From a candidate division TA06 bacterium DG_78 (GTDB lineage: Bacteria > Hydrothermota > Tepidihabitantia > SM23-42): a DNA stretch of 20,302 nt. Positions 1 through 9,194 of the stretch are shown here, piece after piece; positions within the stretch are counted from its first letter, which is position 1; each line of letters starts with the position of its first letter. The notes under the pieces are model-generated. The model was not told the DNA's origin and ran no database searches. It saw nothing but the letters and a program-made list of their open reading frames with translations. The translations under genes were made by a program, and so were the position numbers. The stretch is from NCBI GenBank assembly GCA_001303225.1, contig LJNI01000016.1, positions 1 to 20,302 on the forward strand. The letters run 5' to 3'.

Positions 1-97
1 ATCGAAATACGAATTAGATTTATTTTAAGAATACAAGACAATATTTATTTTTCTTAGTGTGACACGGGTCTGTCGGTAATTCCTGCGTGGTAGAAAA

Positions 98-688
98 TTG
101 ACTGAAAAAGGTAAACCACTCACTATTGTTCTTGCGACTCAGAATCAGCATAAGATCGATGAGATCAGAACAATTCTCGGTGATGACATTAACTATCAGA
201 CCATTAGAGAGTATTTTGACCTGAAATTACAAGAGACTGGTAGATCACTGAGGGAAAACAGTTTCACGAAGGCAGCTTTTAGCTACAAGGTAAGTGGAAA
301 AGCATCACTGGCAGATGATTCTGGTCTCTTTGTTGAGGAACTTGGCGGTGAACCTGGTGTGTACTCATCGCGATATGGTGTAGATGATAAAGAGAGAATT
401 AGTAAGCTCCTTGCAAATTTAAAGAACAAAAAAAATCGCAAAGCAAAATTTAAAGCGATTTTTGTGTACTACTACGCACCAGGCTCTTTTGAAGTTTTTG
501 AAGGTGAATGTATCGGAAGGATTGCGATGGAACCGCGAGGGACTGGTGGTTTTGGTTATGATCCGATCTTTATACCAAGAGGTTATAACAGAACATTTGC
601 TGAACTCGGGCAAACAGTAAAAAATCGTATTAGCCACCGTGCGCAGGCGTTGGCGAAACTTAAAAAATATCTAATGACGTACAAGTAA
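98..688 (+). CDS. rdgB: RdgB/HAM1-type XTP/dITP diphosphatase
   Basis: This 196-residue protein is a non-canonical purine NTP pyrophosphatase. The family hydrolyses dITP, XTP and ITP to monophosphates in the cytoplasm and keeps deaminated purines out of nucleic acids. Family motifs are visible in order: ATQNQHK at residues 13-19 (nucleotide-binding N-terminus), LADDSGL at 71-77 with the catalytic/metal Asp pair D73-D74, GEPGVYSSRY at 84-93, GTGGFGYDPIF at 148-158 and KNRISHRAQAL near 175-185. Length is normal for the family. The chosen start is TTG at 98: the conserved core begins about nine residues later, an in-frame stop lies at 77-79, and no ATG or GTG is available between them. No convincing SD site precedes it. 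The gene ends 124 bp before the first cyclase, which has its own promoter, so the two are probably separate transcription units. Confidence 0.93.
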   Translation: MTEKGKPLTIVLATQNQHKIDEIRTILGDDINYQTIREYFDLKLQETGRSLRENSFTKAAFSYKVSGKASLADDSGLFVEELGGEPGVYSSRYGVDDKERISKLLANLKNKKNRKAKFKAIFVYYYAPGSFEVFEGECIGRIAMEPRGTGGFGYDPIFIPRGYNRTFAELGQTVKNRISHRAQALAKLKKYLMTYK

Positions 689-777
689 CGTAACGATATC
701 ACCCCATTGAAATCTAATTGCACCACAGCGCACCTATTCAATACTGCTAATGTTTCAATTTTGTTAGGGGGAATCAA

Positions 778-805
778 TTGACTTCAGTAGAAAATCCATT
801 ATTAT
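778..805 (+). promoter_or_regulatory. Sigma-70-like promoter of cyclase 1, leaderless start
   Basis: TTGACT at 778-783, a 16-bp spacer and TATTAT at 800-805 form a good -35/-10 pair. Only seven bases separate the -10 box from the ATG at 813, so transcription should start at or next to the A of the start codon. No SD site fits in between. The same arrangement recurs before the paralogue at 4498. Confidence 0.7.
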
Positions 806-812
806 TAAATAT

Positions 813-3800
813 ATGAAATGTTCAGAGTGCGGCTTTAATAATCCTGAGGATATGAAATTCTGTGGTCAGTGTGGTGCCGCACTCGTAGGAGCTGCTGAGC
901 AGAGCACAGATCTTATTCAGAGTACCCTACCCGAGGCAATGAGGAGTAAGATGTTAGCGGCAAAGGTAGAAGGTGAACGGAGAAATGTCACAGTCATTTT
1001 TGCTAATGTTTCTGGATACACAGCATTATCAGAAAAAACTGATCCCGAGGAAGTGAGGGAGCTAATTAACAACCTCTTTAAGGTATTAATACAAATTATA
1101 TACAAGTATGAAGGAACCATAGACAAATTCATAGGTGATTGTATCATGGTTCTTTTTGGTGCACCAATTGCGCATGAGGATGATCCTGAGCGTGCGGTCT
1201 ATGCGGCATTAGAGATCGTGGATACTCTGAAAAAATTCAATGAGAAGGAAAAGACGAATCTTTTTGTACATATTGCAATAAATTCTGGTGTTGTGGTTGT
1301 TGGTGGTGTAGGCTCTGATATGCGAATGGACTTTACGGTGATAGGTGATACAGTGAATCTTGCTTCACGTTTGTTAAAATTGGCTAAGGATGATGAGATC
1401 CTTGTGAGTGCGTCGGTTTTTAAGAGTACTAGATACGTATTTGAAATGAATAAATTGAAGTCCGTAGTGATAAAAGGGAAGGCAGAGAAGGTTACACCGT
1501 ATCGTGTAGTCGGGATGAAGAAAACACCGCAGCGTAAACGTGGTATTGCAGAACTGTCATCTCCGTTAGTAGGAAGGATTAAGGAATTCAGTTTGATACG
1601 GTCTGTAGTGGAGCGTATCAGTGGAAATAAGGCAGAAGCAATATCGCTCATTGGCGAGGCAGGTCTCGGTAAATCACGTATTATCGAGGAGGTGCGTCGA
1701 GAAACTGATGGTACGGTCGTGTGGATAGGAGGTAAGTGCTTTTCATACGGTAAGACAGTTCCGTTTTCGGTCTTTCTCGATCAGTTACGTTCTTACTGTA
1801 AGATCAATGAACTCGATTCTGGACCAGTGGCACGTGGCAAGCTGAAACAACAGGTACAATACTTTTTAAAGGAAAAAACAGATAAGTACTTCACGTATCT
1901 GTGTCTGTTCCTCTCTATCGAAGTACCAGAGGAACTGAAGGATAGAGTGAAACATCTTGATCCGAAATCCTTACGCTTGGAGATGTATGTATCGGCTAAG
2001 GCATTTCTTAAGGAAATGACAAAGGTAAAACCTGTCGTTCTCTATTTCGAAGATATGCACTGGATTGATCCTGAGTCACTGGATCTTATGCTTTTTCTTC
2101 TTGATACATTAAAGGATGAGTCGATTGTTTTTCTTTTTGAGACGCGCCCAGAAAAGGAAACGGGTTTTTATAAAATAAGGCAAGCGGTACAGATGATGTA
2201 TAAGAATCGTTATACTGAAATAAGGTTGCCACCTTTCATTGCCAATGATGTCACTACACTTGTGCAGAATCTTTTGAAGATTTCTGATTTTCCAAAGGAT
2301 GTATTATCGTTGATCATTGAGAAATCAGAGGGTAATCCTTTTTACATTGAGGAGATAATTCGTTCTTTGATCGATCAAGGTATGCTAAAACGGAGTGGGG
2401 AATCGTGGCGATTTATTTCTGATGTGTTATTGTTTGAAGTTCCTGATACCGTCGAGGCGGTAATTCGATCGAGGGTTGATCGTCTTGGTCACATGCCTAA
2501 AGAGGTATTAGGCTGTGCTTCGGTCATTGGGAGAAATTTCCCCTATCCGATTCTCTTCTGTACGGCTAAGATAGAGGAGATCAACAAAGCGATTGAGGTG
2601 CTTGATCGTGCAGAATTTATAATGAACATTACTAAACCAGAACCTATGTTTCGTCATATTTTAATTAGGGATGTTGTGTATAATGGTTTGTTAAAGAAGC
2701 GTAGGCGTGAGATACACATGAAGACGGCAGAGTGTATTGAGAAGATATACAAGAAAAAGATCGAAGACTACTATGAGGTACTTGCGTATCATTACTACAA
2801 TGCTGAGATTTATGATAAGTCATACGAGTACTACCACAAGGCTGCTGATCAAGCAAAAGGATTATACCATAATGATGTAGCAATAAAGTGTTACACGAGG
2901 GCGATCGAGGTTTATACTAAGATATATTCTGATGATGACCGAGAGCATATGGCAGAGCTTTCTGAAAAGAGGGGTGATGTACGAGAACTAAAGGCTGAAT
3001 ATGATGATGCACTTAAAGATTATGAGTGTGCTTTTGATTATTATAAAAATATCGAAAAGCGAGCGGATATAAAAAGAAAAATAGGCAAGATATTTTTTCA
3101 AAAAGGTGAGTATACTTCCGCAATTTCTTTTTACGAAGAGGCAATTAAAATTTTTAATCACACTCCAACATCTCCAATTTTATCAGAAATCCTTATAGAT
3201 TATGCTACACTTATTTCTGAAGGCAAAGGTGACTATCGAAGGTCAGAGAAGATGATCGAGGAAGCATTTCAAAAATTAGATAAGAAAAAAGAGCCCGAAA
3301 TTTATGCACATGGATTAAGAATTCTTGGTAATATCGCGTTTAGGAAGCATGATTATGATGAAACACTGAGATATTACAAAAAGACAAAGTCAATCTTGAT
3401 GGAATTAAATGATAAAAAAGGCATTGGCGGTATCTATAATAATCTTGGAAATGTGTACTGTTCGAAAGGTGAACTTGATACTGCATTAGAATATTACAGT
3501 AGAGGTCACAACACTTCAAAAGAAATAGGACATACAATAGGAGTTGCTTTGGCATTATCGAACATCGGGCTTGTCTACCAAAATAAAGGGAAACTCGATA
3601 CAGCATTGGAATACTATAAGAGATGTCTAATTGTTGCAGAGGAGATAGGTAATAAAAATTTAATTGGTATGACGTTTAATAATATTGGTACTATCTATAA
3701 CGCCATTGGTGACTTTGATGCTGCGTTAGACTACTGTAAAAGGTATCTCGTTATATCAGAAGAAATCGGGGATACCGGCGGGATTTGTAGAGCTTGTTTA

Positions 3801-4439
3801 AATATCGGAGTGGTTTATCATAGGAGAGGAGAATTTGACATTGCACTAGATTACTATACAAGAGGTCTTACAATTTCAGAGGAAAACGATTTTAGAAATA
3901 ACATTGGATATGCATATCTCAATATCGGTATCGTTTATAAAGAGTATGGAAAATTAAAACAGGCAGAAGATTATTATGAGAAGGCAGAGAAAATATTACA
4001 AGAGACAGGATACAGAATAGGACTATTAGAGGTCTATATAGAACTGTCTGAGTTGAATATTCTCCAGAAGAACTATAAGGATGCTCAAGAATGTGCTGAA
4101 AACGCAATGATGCTTGCAAAAAAACTCGGTGTACGAGGTTATGAGATATCTGCTATCAGGGTAATGGGAATGGTGTTATCAAAAGAGAATCCTGAGAAAG
4201 CGATCGATTGTATAAAACAATCGATCGCTCTTGCTGAAGAAGAAAATGCCACTTGGGAACTCGCCATATGTTACTATGAACTTGCAAAAATTCTAATCTC
4301 AATAAAAAGAATCGATGAAGTAAAAGAATATATTTCAATGGCAAAAGGGATTTTTCAGAAGTTGCTTGCGAAAGCGTGGCTCAAGAAAGCCGAATGTATA
4401 GAAACAGAGATGCAAAAATTAGATGCTCATATGCAGTAA
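813..4439 (+). CDS. Class III nucleotide cyclase / AAA ATPase / TPR regulator, copy 1 (metal Asp replaced)
   Basis: This is a 1,208-residue multidomain cytoplasmic protein; I see no signal peptide or membrane segment. Residues 3-20 form a zinc ribbon (C3, C6, C17, C20). Residues about 55-235 are a class III adenylate/guanylate cyclase catalytic domain, with FIGD (second metal Asp, D109), base-contacting K105, and N182 and R186 in VNLASR. The first metal Asp, normally in FxDxSGFT, is Asn here (N65), so catalysis may be impaired. Residues about 250-560 are an AAA_16/STAND-like ATPase with Walker A GEAGLGKS at 281-288 and Walker B ending YFED at 411-414. Residues about 650-1200 are helical TPRs, with regular 40-residue units at about 870-1045. 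TPR and ATPase parts usually sense a ligand or protein and control the effector domain; the signal here is unknown. A tandem paralogue follows 58 bp downstream. Confidence 0.9.
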   Translation: MKCSECGFNNPEDMKFCGQCGAALVGAAEQSTDLIQSTLPEAMRSKMLAAKVEGERRNVTVIFANVSGYTALSEKTDPEEVRELINNLFKVLIQIIYKYEGTIDKFIGDCIMVLFGAPIAHEDDPERAVYAALEIVDTLKKFNEKEKTNLFVHIAINSGVVVVGGVGSDMRMDFTVIGDTVNLASRLLKLAKDDEILVSASVFKSTRYVFEMNKLKSVVIKGKAEKVTPYRVVGMKKTPQRKRGIAELSSPLVGRIKEFSLIRSVVERISGNKAEAISLIGEAGLGKSRIIEEVRRETDGTVVWIGGKCFSYGKTVPFSVFLDQLRSYCKINELDSGPVARGKLKQQVQYFLKEKTDKYFTYLCLFLSIEVPEELKDRVKHLDPKSLRLEMYVSAKAFLKEMTKVKPVVLYFEDMHWIDPESLDLMLFLLDTLKDESIVFLFETRPEKETGFYKIRQAVQMMYKNRYTEIRLPPFIANDVTTLVQNLLKISDFPKDVLSLIIEKSEGNPFYIEEIIRSLIDQGMLKRSGESWRFISDVLLFEVPDTVEAVIRSRVDRLGHMPKEVLGCASVIGRNFPYPILFCTAKIEEINKAIEVLDRAEFIMNITKPEPMFRHILIRDVVYNGLLKKRRREIHMKTAECIEKIYKKKIEDYYEVLAYHYYNAEIYDKSYEYYHKAADQAKGLYHNDVAIKCYTRAIEVYTKIYSDDDREHMAELSEKRGDVRELKAEYDDALKDYECAFDYYKNIEKRADIKRKIGKIFFQKGEYTSAISFYEEAIKIFNHTPTSPILSEILIDYATLISEGKGDYRRSEKMIEEAFQKLDKKKEPEIYAHGLRILGNIAFRKHDYDETLRYYKKTKSILMELNDKKGIGGIYNNLGNVYCSKGELDTALEYYSRGHNTSKEIGHTIGVALALSNIGLVYQNKGKLDTALEYYKRCLIVAEEIGNKNLIGMTFNNIGTIYNAIGDFDAALDYCKRYLVISEEIGDTGGICRACLNIGVVYHRRGEFDIALDYYTRGLTISEENDFRNNIGYAYLNIGIVYKEYGKLKQAEDYYEKAEKILQETGYRIGLLEVYIELSELNILQKNYKDAQECAENAMMLAKKLGVRGYEISAIRVMGMVLSKENPEKAIDCIKQSIALAEEENATWELAICYYELAKILISIKRIDEVKEYISMAKGIFQKLLAKAWLKKAECIETEMQKLDAHMQ

Positions 4440-4461
4440 GACCATTGTATATTTATATCCA

Positions 4462-4489
4462 TTGACTTTATTTTAAAATCTCTTATTAT
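4462..4489 (+). promoter_or_regulatory. Sigma-70-like promoter of cyclase 2, leaderless start
   Basis: TTGACT at 4462-4467, a 16-bp spacer and TATTAT at 4484-4489 match the promoter of copy 1 in sequence and geometry. Eight bases separate the -10 box from the ATG at 4498, giving a leader of zero to two nucleotides and no room for an SD site. Similarity to the copy-1 upstream region fades beyond the -35 box, which suggests that the element itself is conserved. Confidence 0.7.
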
Positions 4490-4497
4490 ACATATAT

Positions 4498-7400
4498 ATG
4501 AAATGTTTACGATGTGGGTTTGATTGTCTTGAGGGTATGAAATTCTGCGGACAGTGTGGTGCCGCACTCGTAGGAGCTGCTGAGCAGAGTACAGATATCA
4601 TTCAGAGTACCCTACCCGAGGCAATGAGGAGTAAGATTTTAGCGGCAAAGATTGGCGGCGAACGTAAGAAGGTGACGGTCGTCTTTGTCGATGTGTCAGG
4701 GTTTACGTCGTTGGCAGAAAAGCTCGATCCTGAAGAGGTTCGCGAGTTAATCAATAGTCTCTTTCGTGAATTGATCAAGGTAGTGTACAAGTACGAAGGG
4801 ACGATTGATAAGTTTATTGGTGATTGCATTATGGCACTCTTTGGTGCACCGCTCGTCCACGAGGATGATCCAGTACGTGCAGTGCACACTGCTTTAGAGA
4901 TTATGAGAGCCGTGGAACGTTTTAATGAGAAACAACAGATAAACCTTTCCGTTCATATCGGAATCAACTCAGGCACGGTTGTAGTTGGTGGTGTTGGTTC
5001 GAATTTACGAATGGACTATACAGTAATGGGAGATACTGTGAATTTGGCGTCGCGACTCATGGAATTGGCAAAGAATGATGAGATATTAGTGAGTGAGTCA
5101 GTGCAACGGATTACCGAGTATCTATTTGAAATGGAGAGGTTGCGGCCGGTATCTGTGAAGGGAAAGACAGAAAAAGTTGTGCCGTATCATGTGGTTGGAA
5201 TAAAAGAAACACCTCAGCGTAAGCGTGGTATTGCAGAACTGTCATCTCCGTTAGTAGGAAGGATTAAGGAATTTAGTTTGATACGGTCAGTTGTGGAGCG
5301 TCTAGGTAGAAATAAGGCCGAAGTAATATCGCTCATTGGTGAGGCAGGTCTCGGTAAATCACGTATTATCGAGGAGGTGCGTCGAGAGACTGAGGGCAAG
5401 GTCGTATGGATAGGGGGTAAGTGCTTTTCATACGGTAAGACAGTTCCGTTTTCGGTTTTTCTTGATCAGTTACGTTCTTACTGTAAGATCGATGAACTCG
5501 ATTCTGGCCCAGTGGCGCGTGGCAAGTTGAAGCAACAGGTACAACGCTTCTTAAAAGAAAAAATAGATAAATACTTCACATATCTGTGTCTGTTTCTATC
5601 CATTGAAGTGCCAGTAGAACTCAGGGACAGAGTGAAACATCTTGATCCTAGATCTTTGCGCGTGGAGATGTATGCGTCAGTCAAGGCATTACTTAAGGAG
5701 ATGACAAAGGTAAAACCAGTTGTCCTCTATTTCGAAGATATGCATTGGATTGATCCTGAGGCGCTAGATTTAATTCTCTTTTTACTCGATGCCTTAAAGA
5801 ATGAACAGATTTTATTTCTCTTTGAAACGCGTCATGAACAAGAAACAGGATTTTATAAGATAAGGCAGGCACTCCAGATGATTTTCAAGAAACGATATAC
5901 GGAAATCAGGTTGACACCACTCAGTACTGTTGATGTGACAACACTCGTTGTAAACCTTCTCAGCATTCCTGGTTTGCCGAGCGATCCTTTATCATTAATC
6001 CTCGAAAAATCAGAGGGTAATCCGTTTTACATAGAAGAGATATTGCGATCCTTCATTGATCAGGGTGTGTTGAGACAGAAAAGAGAAACATGGCAATTTG
6101 TCTCTGATATATTATCATTTGAAGTCCCTGATACTATTGAGGCGGTTATACGGTCGCGGGTCGACCGGCTTGTTTCTGAACCACGAGAAGTATTGGAGCA
6201 CGCAGCAGTAATCGGGCGGAGTTTTCCATATTCAATTTTGTTTTGTAATACCGGAGTGAAAAAGATAGAAAAATCTATTGAGATGCTTGATCGCACTGAA
6301 TTTATTACAAAAATTGATACACCAGAACCAGAGTTTCGGCATATCCTCATTCGAGATGTTGCATACAATGGTTTGTTAATAAAAAAGAGGCGAGAGATTC
6401 ATAAGAAAACTGCAGAGTGTATTGAGAAAATATTCAAGAAAAAGATTGAAGACTACTATGAGGTTCTTGCTTACCATTATCACAATGGTGAGATTTATGA
6501 TAAATCGTATGAGTATTACCAGAAAGCTGCTGATCAAGCAAAAGAGCTGTACCATAATGATGTAGCAATAAAGTGTTACACGAGGGCGATCGAGGTATAT
6601 ACTAAGATACATTCCGATGCTGACCGAGAGCATATGGCAGAACTTTATGAAAAGAGGGGTGATGTGCGAGAGCTTAAGTCAGAGTATGATTTGGCATTTA
6701 ATGACTATGAATATGCCCTTGAATATTACGGTGATGCAGAACAGCGAGCAAACATAAAGCGAAAAATTGGCAAAATATTCTTTCGCAAAGCTGAGTACGC
6801 CACTGCCACTTCTTGCTATGAAGATGCCATGAAAATAGTGAAAGATATACCAACATCAATAATATTGGCAGAAATTCTCATCGATTATGCCTGGTTGCTC
6901 TCTGAAGGAAAAGGTGACTACAAACAGTCAGAAAAACGCATAACTGATGCGTTTAAGAAAATAGATGAAAAGAAAAGTCCGAGGGTCTACGCACGTGGAC
7001 TTACGAATCTTGGCCATATTGCATTCAGAACTGGCGCTTATGATCAGGCTTTGAAGTACTACAAAAAGACGATGTCAATTATGACAGGTCTCAATGATAA
7101 AACAAATATTGGTACTATGTATAATAACCTGGGGCTCGTCTATTTTTCAAGAGGTGAACTCGATGCCGCACTGACACACTACCAGAAGGGACTCGATATA
7201 TTTCAGGAGATAGACCACACAATGGGTATTGCCAAGGCTTCTCTGAATATTGGTCTTCTCTATCGTAATAAGGGAGAACTCGATACAGCACTTGAGTATT
7301 ACCAGAAATGTCTCACCATATCAGAAGAGGTTGGCGATAAAAACGCGATTGGTCGTGCATTCAATAACATCGGAGGTATCTATAATTCGAGAGGAGAATT

Positions 7401-8112
7401 TACTACGGCCATGGAATATTATCAACAATCTCTTACTATATCAGAAGAGATCGGTGATAAGAACGTCATTGGTACTGCGTCCCATAATATTGGTAGTGTT
7501 TATAGAGCATGGGGTGATGTTGAGAATGCCCTGAAGTTTTTTACGAAGCACCTCACCATATCAGAAGAAATCGATGACAAAATGGGAATCGGACATGCAT
7601 GTATTAAGATTGGCGCTATTTACTTAGAAAAACAGGAATTCGAACGTAGTAGAGATTATTTGAAAAAGGCGGAAAAAATATTGAGCGAGACTGGTCATAA
7701 AATAGGTCTCTCAGAAGTTTACACAAATCTATCTGAGTTATATACTGAGCAGAAAAAATATAACGATGCATACAAATTTGCAGAAAAGGCACAATTTTTG
7801 GCAAAAAAGGTTGGTGCTGGAAGCTGTGAGATTCCTGCACTCAGAGCAATGGGCAAGGCTTTATCAGAACGTAATTATGAAAGGGCGAAAACTGCTCTTG
7901 AGCAATCAATTAAACTTGCAAAAAAAGAGAGGGTTAATTGGGAACTCGCACTATCACATTACGAACTCTCTAAAATTCTATGCACAAGAGGGAATATTGA
8001 TGAGGCAAAGAGACATAGTGACGAGGCGGAAAAAATTTTTGAAAACTCGGGTGCTCAAGGATGGCTTGAAAAAATTAAAACATTATTGGATACAATAGAT
8101 AGAAGGAAATGA
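4498..8112 (+). CDS. Class III nucleotide cyclase / AAA ATPase / TPR regulator, copy 2 (intact metal site)
   Basis: This 1,204-residue paralogue of the preceding gene has the same domain order: zinc ribbon (C3, C6, C17, C20), class III cyclase, AAA_16/STAND-like ATPase and TPRs. Here the cyclase keeps both metal ligands (D65 in FVDVSGFT, D109 in FIGD), K105, and N182/R186, so it should be catalytically competent. T175 in the YTVMGD stretch, in place of the adenine-contacting Asp of class IIIa enzymes, suggests a class IIIb cyclase, but ATP versus GTP preference cannot be settled by eye. Walker A is GEAGLGKS at 281-288. The C-terminal TPRs include 40-residue units at about residues 866-1050. 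The two genes align without gaps through the first roughly 1.1 kb. The stop is TGA, showing that UGA is used as a stop in this genome. The gene faces the minus-strand YggU gene and I see no terminator between them. Confidence 0.92.
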   Translation: MKCLRCGFDCLEGMKFCGQCGAALVGAAEQSTDIIQSTLPEAMRSKILAAKIGGERKKVTVVFVDVSGFTSLAEKLDPEEVRELINSLFRELIKVVYKYEGTIDKFIGDCIMALFGAPLVHEDDPVRAVHTALEIMRAVERFNEKQQINLSVHIGINSGTVVVGGVGSNLRMDYTVMGDTVNLASRLMELAKNDEILVSESVQRITEYLFEMERLRPVSVKGKTEKVVPYHVVGIKETPQRKRGIAELSSPLVGRIKEFSLIRSVVERLGRNKAEVISLIGEAGLGKSRIIEEVRRETEGKVVWIGGKCFSYGKTVPFSVFLDQLRSYCKIDELDSGPVARGKLKQQVQRFLKEKIDKYFTYLCLFLSIEVPVELRDRVKHLDPRSLRVEMYASVKALLKEMTKVKPVVLYFEDMHWIDPEALDLILFLLDALKNEQILFLFETRHEQETGFYKIRQALQMIFKKRYTEIRLTPLSTVDVTTLVVNLLSIPGLPSDPLSLILEKSEGNPFYIEEILRSFIDQGVLRQKRETWQFVSDILSFEVPDTIEAVIRSRVDRLVSEPREVLEHAAVIGRSFPYSILFCNTGVKKIEKSIEMLDRTEFITKIDTPEPEFRHILIRDVAYNGLLIKKRREIHKKTAECIEKIFKKKIEDYYEVLAYHYHNGEIYDKSYEYYQKAADQAKELYHNDVAIKCYTRAIEVYTKIHSDADREHMAELYEKRGDVRELKSEYDLAFNDYEYALEYYGDAEQRANIKRKIGKIFFRKAEYATATSCYEDAMKIVKDIPTSIILAEILIDYAWLLSEGKGDYKQSEKRITDAFKKIDEKKSPRVYARGLTNLGHIAFRTGAYDQALKYYKKTMSIMTGLNDKTNIGTMYNNLGLVYFSRGELDAALTHYQKGLDIFQEIDHTMGIAKASLNIGLLYRNKGELDTALEYYQKCLTISEEVGDKNAIGRAFNNIGGIYNSRGEFTTAMEYYQQSLTISEEIGDKNVIGTASHNIGSVYRAWGDVENALKFFTKHLTISEEIDDKMGIGHACIKIGAIYLEKQEFERSRDYLKKAEKILSETGHKIGLSEVYTNLSELYTEQKKYNDAYKFAEKAQFLAKKVGAGSCEIPALRAMGKALSERNYERAKTALEQSIKLAKKERVNWELALSHYELSKILCTRGNIDEAKRHSDEAEKIFENSGAQGWLEKIKTLLDTIDRRK
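7095..7650 (+). repeat. 120-bp-period TPR-coding repeats in cyclase 2
   Basis: Successive TPR units are recognisable at DNA level. The stretch coding TISEEIGDKN-like residues recurs at about 7320, 7440 and 7560, exactly 120 bp apart, equal to 40 codons. Each unit starts with a YNNIG/LNIG-type helix and contains GELDTALEYY. The matching block in copy 1 is about 3420-3950. Confidence 0.75.
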
Positions 8113-8150
8113 GAATAGTGGCCATTCAAGACAGATGTATAGATTCAACA

Positions 8151-8372
8151 TTATGTGTCAATCTCAATTAATTTCTCTCGGGAGTGTACACCTCGTATAA
8201 TTCGAATAGTTGATTTTCTTACCTGATAATAGTGGGAGAGTAATTCAATCAATTCTCTATTTGCCCTGTTTTTAATTGGGGGTGAGGTGAGTTTTACCTT
8301 CAGGCAACCATTTTGTAGTTCAATAATTTCAGCTTTCTTTGCTCGAGGTGCGACTACGACTCTTACACGCAT
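8151..8372 (-). CDS. YggU/DUF167 family protein (UPF0235)
   Basis: This small 73-residue protein has the DUF167 signature: VRVVVAPRAKK near the N-terminus, then LKVKLTSPPIKNRANRELIE, in which the P-x-x-x-x-AN core is typical, and a C-terminal stretch around the conserved IIRGxHSREK. Members adopt a compact alpha/beta fold, and their biochemical function is not established. Length is close to the shorter members of the family. A modest SD-like AGGA lies about eight bases before the ATG. It follows the anti-sigma gene by 42 bp on the same strand and may be the last gene of that transcript, although the family is usually linked to housekeeping genes, so a functional tie to the sigma factor is not implied. 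Confidence 0.85.
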   Translation of the reverse strand: MRVRVVVAPRAKKAEIIELQNGCLKVKLTSPPIKNRANRELIELLSHYYQVRKSTIRIIRGVHSREKLIEIDT

Positions 8373-8414
8373 TAATTTTTCCTGTTACTACATGAAATCG
8401 TAAAATAGATTTGT

Positions 8415-9188
8415 TTAGTGGTTGGCTTTTTGCACGGGAGTGAGATCTACATACATCTGGGTTTTTTTACCAGCGATAGTTGGTGCAGTTAACCGTTGGC
8501 CTTGCAATCGATTTTCCATCACCGTATCTCGCTCAGGAATAATTGAATTGCCTGTTGCAACCTTGAGGACCCTGCCAGTTGAATCAATGATTGCTCTGGT
8601 GATTTGATCTTTTGGTACCTGCAGTTCACCTCCATCATCTAATGTATATAATTCATCTGCTCCTTCGTACGTGGCTATTTTCGCGACTTCTTCTGATGCT
8701 GGTGTTATTTCTGACGTCCCAGCTCTCGTTTCTGTTTTAGCAACAATTTTCTTCTCTGCTTCTTTTACATCAACAATTTTTGATTCTGGAATCTGGAGTT
8801 CCAGCTTTTGGCGGGGAGTAATTTCAGCATAGACAACTCTGTCATCAATTCCTATCATTCTTTCATGTTTGCTGATATTAATAAGTACAACAAATAGGAG
8901 AATTGCCACTGCAGCAGGTGCAAACACTGGTGTATAGCGAAAGATAAAAAAAGGTTTCTTTTTCTTAACTTTGTCTATTATCCGGCGATTCACACCAAAG
9001 ATGAATTCCCTTGATGGTTCTTCAAATTTTTGTTTTCTAATCTGTTCGTCCAAGAGGGCAAACTCTTTAAATGCATTTCTACAGCGTCGACATTGTTTGA
9101 GATGTTTCTCAACAAACACCCGCTGTTCATCATCGAGTTCACCATCGAGATAGCCACTTAAAAGTTCAATTGACAAATCACATTTCAT
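8415..9188 (-). CDS. Anti-sigma factor with zf-HC2 domain and one membrane segment
   Basis: This 257-residue protein is likely the anti-sigma partner of the ECF sigma factor encoded immediately upstream (six-base gap). Residues 1-50 resemble the zinc-binding anti-sigma (zf-HC2) domain: C3, then HxxxCxxC at H29, C33 and C36. A basic stretch (KVKKKK, about 73-78) precedes a single hydrophobic segment at about 82-105, which should place the N-terminal domain in the cytoplasm and the remaining 150 residues outside. The outer domain is charged, without obvious catalytic motifs. It probably binds and sequesters the sigma factor until an envelope signal triggers release, as in RseA/RsiW-type systems; the signal and protease are not visible here. 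An SD-like GGAG overlaps the 3' end of the sigma gene, suggesting translational coupling. Confidence 0.88.
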   Translation of the reverse strand: MKCDLSIELLSGYLDGELDDEQRVFVEKHLKQCRRCRNAFKEFALLDEQIRKQKFEEPSREFIFGVNRRIIDKVKKKKPFFIFRYTPVFAPAAVAILLFVVLINISKHERMIGIDDRVVYAEITPRQKLELQIPESKIVDVKEAEKKIVAKTETRAGTSEITPASEEVAKIATYEGADELYTLDDGGELQVPKDQITRAIIDSTGRVLKVATGNSIIPERDTVMENRLQGQRLTAPTIAGKKTQMYVDLTPVQKANH

Positions 9189-9194
9189 ATTTTT

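Noticed and set aside
1..97. Tail of an upstream gene or a clear rdgB promoter
   Set aside because: All frames carry stops in this AT-rich edge and no convincing -35/-10 pair was found.
7250..7534. Plus-strand open frame inside cyclase 2
   Set aside because: It is an out-of-frame shadow of the TPR repeats; its repeat pattern merely mirrors the 120-bp coding period.
813..8112. Composite transposon or mobile duplication
   Set aside because: No transposase, target-site duplication or flanking inverted repeats were seen; ordinary tandem gene duplication explains the two copies.
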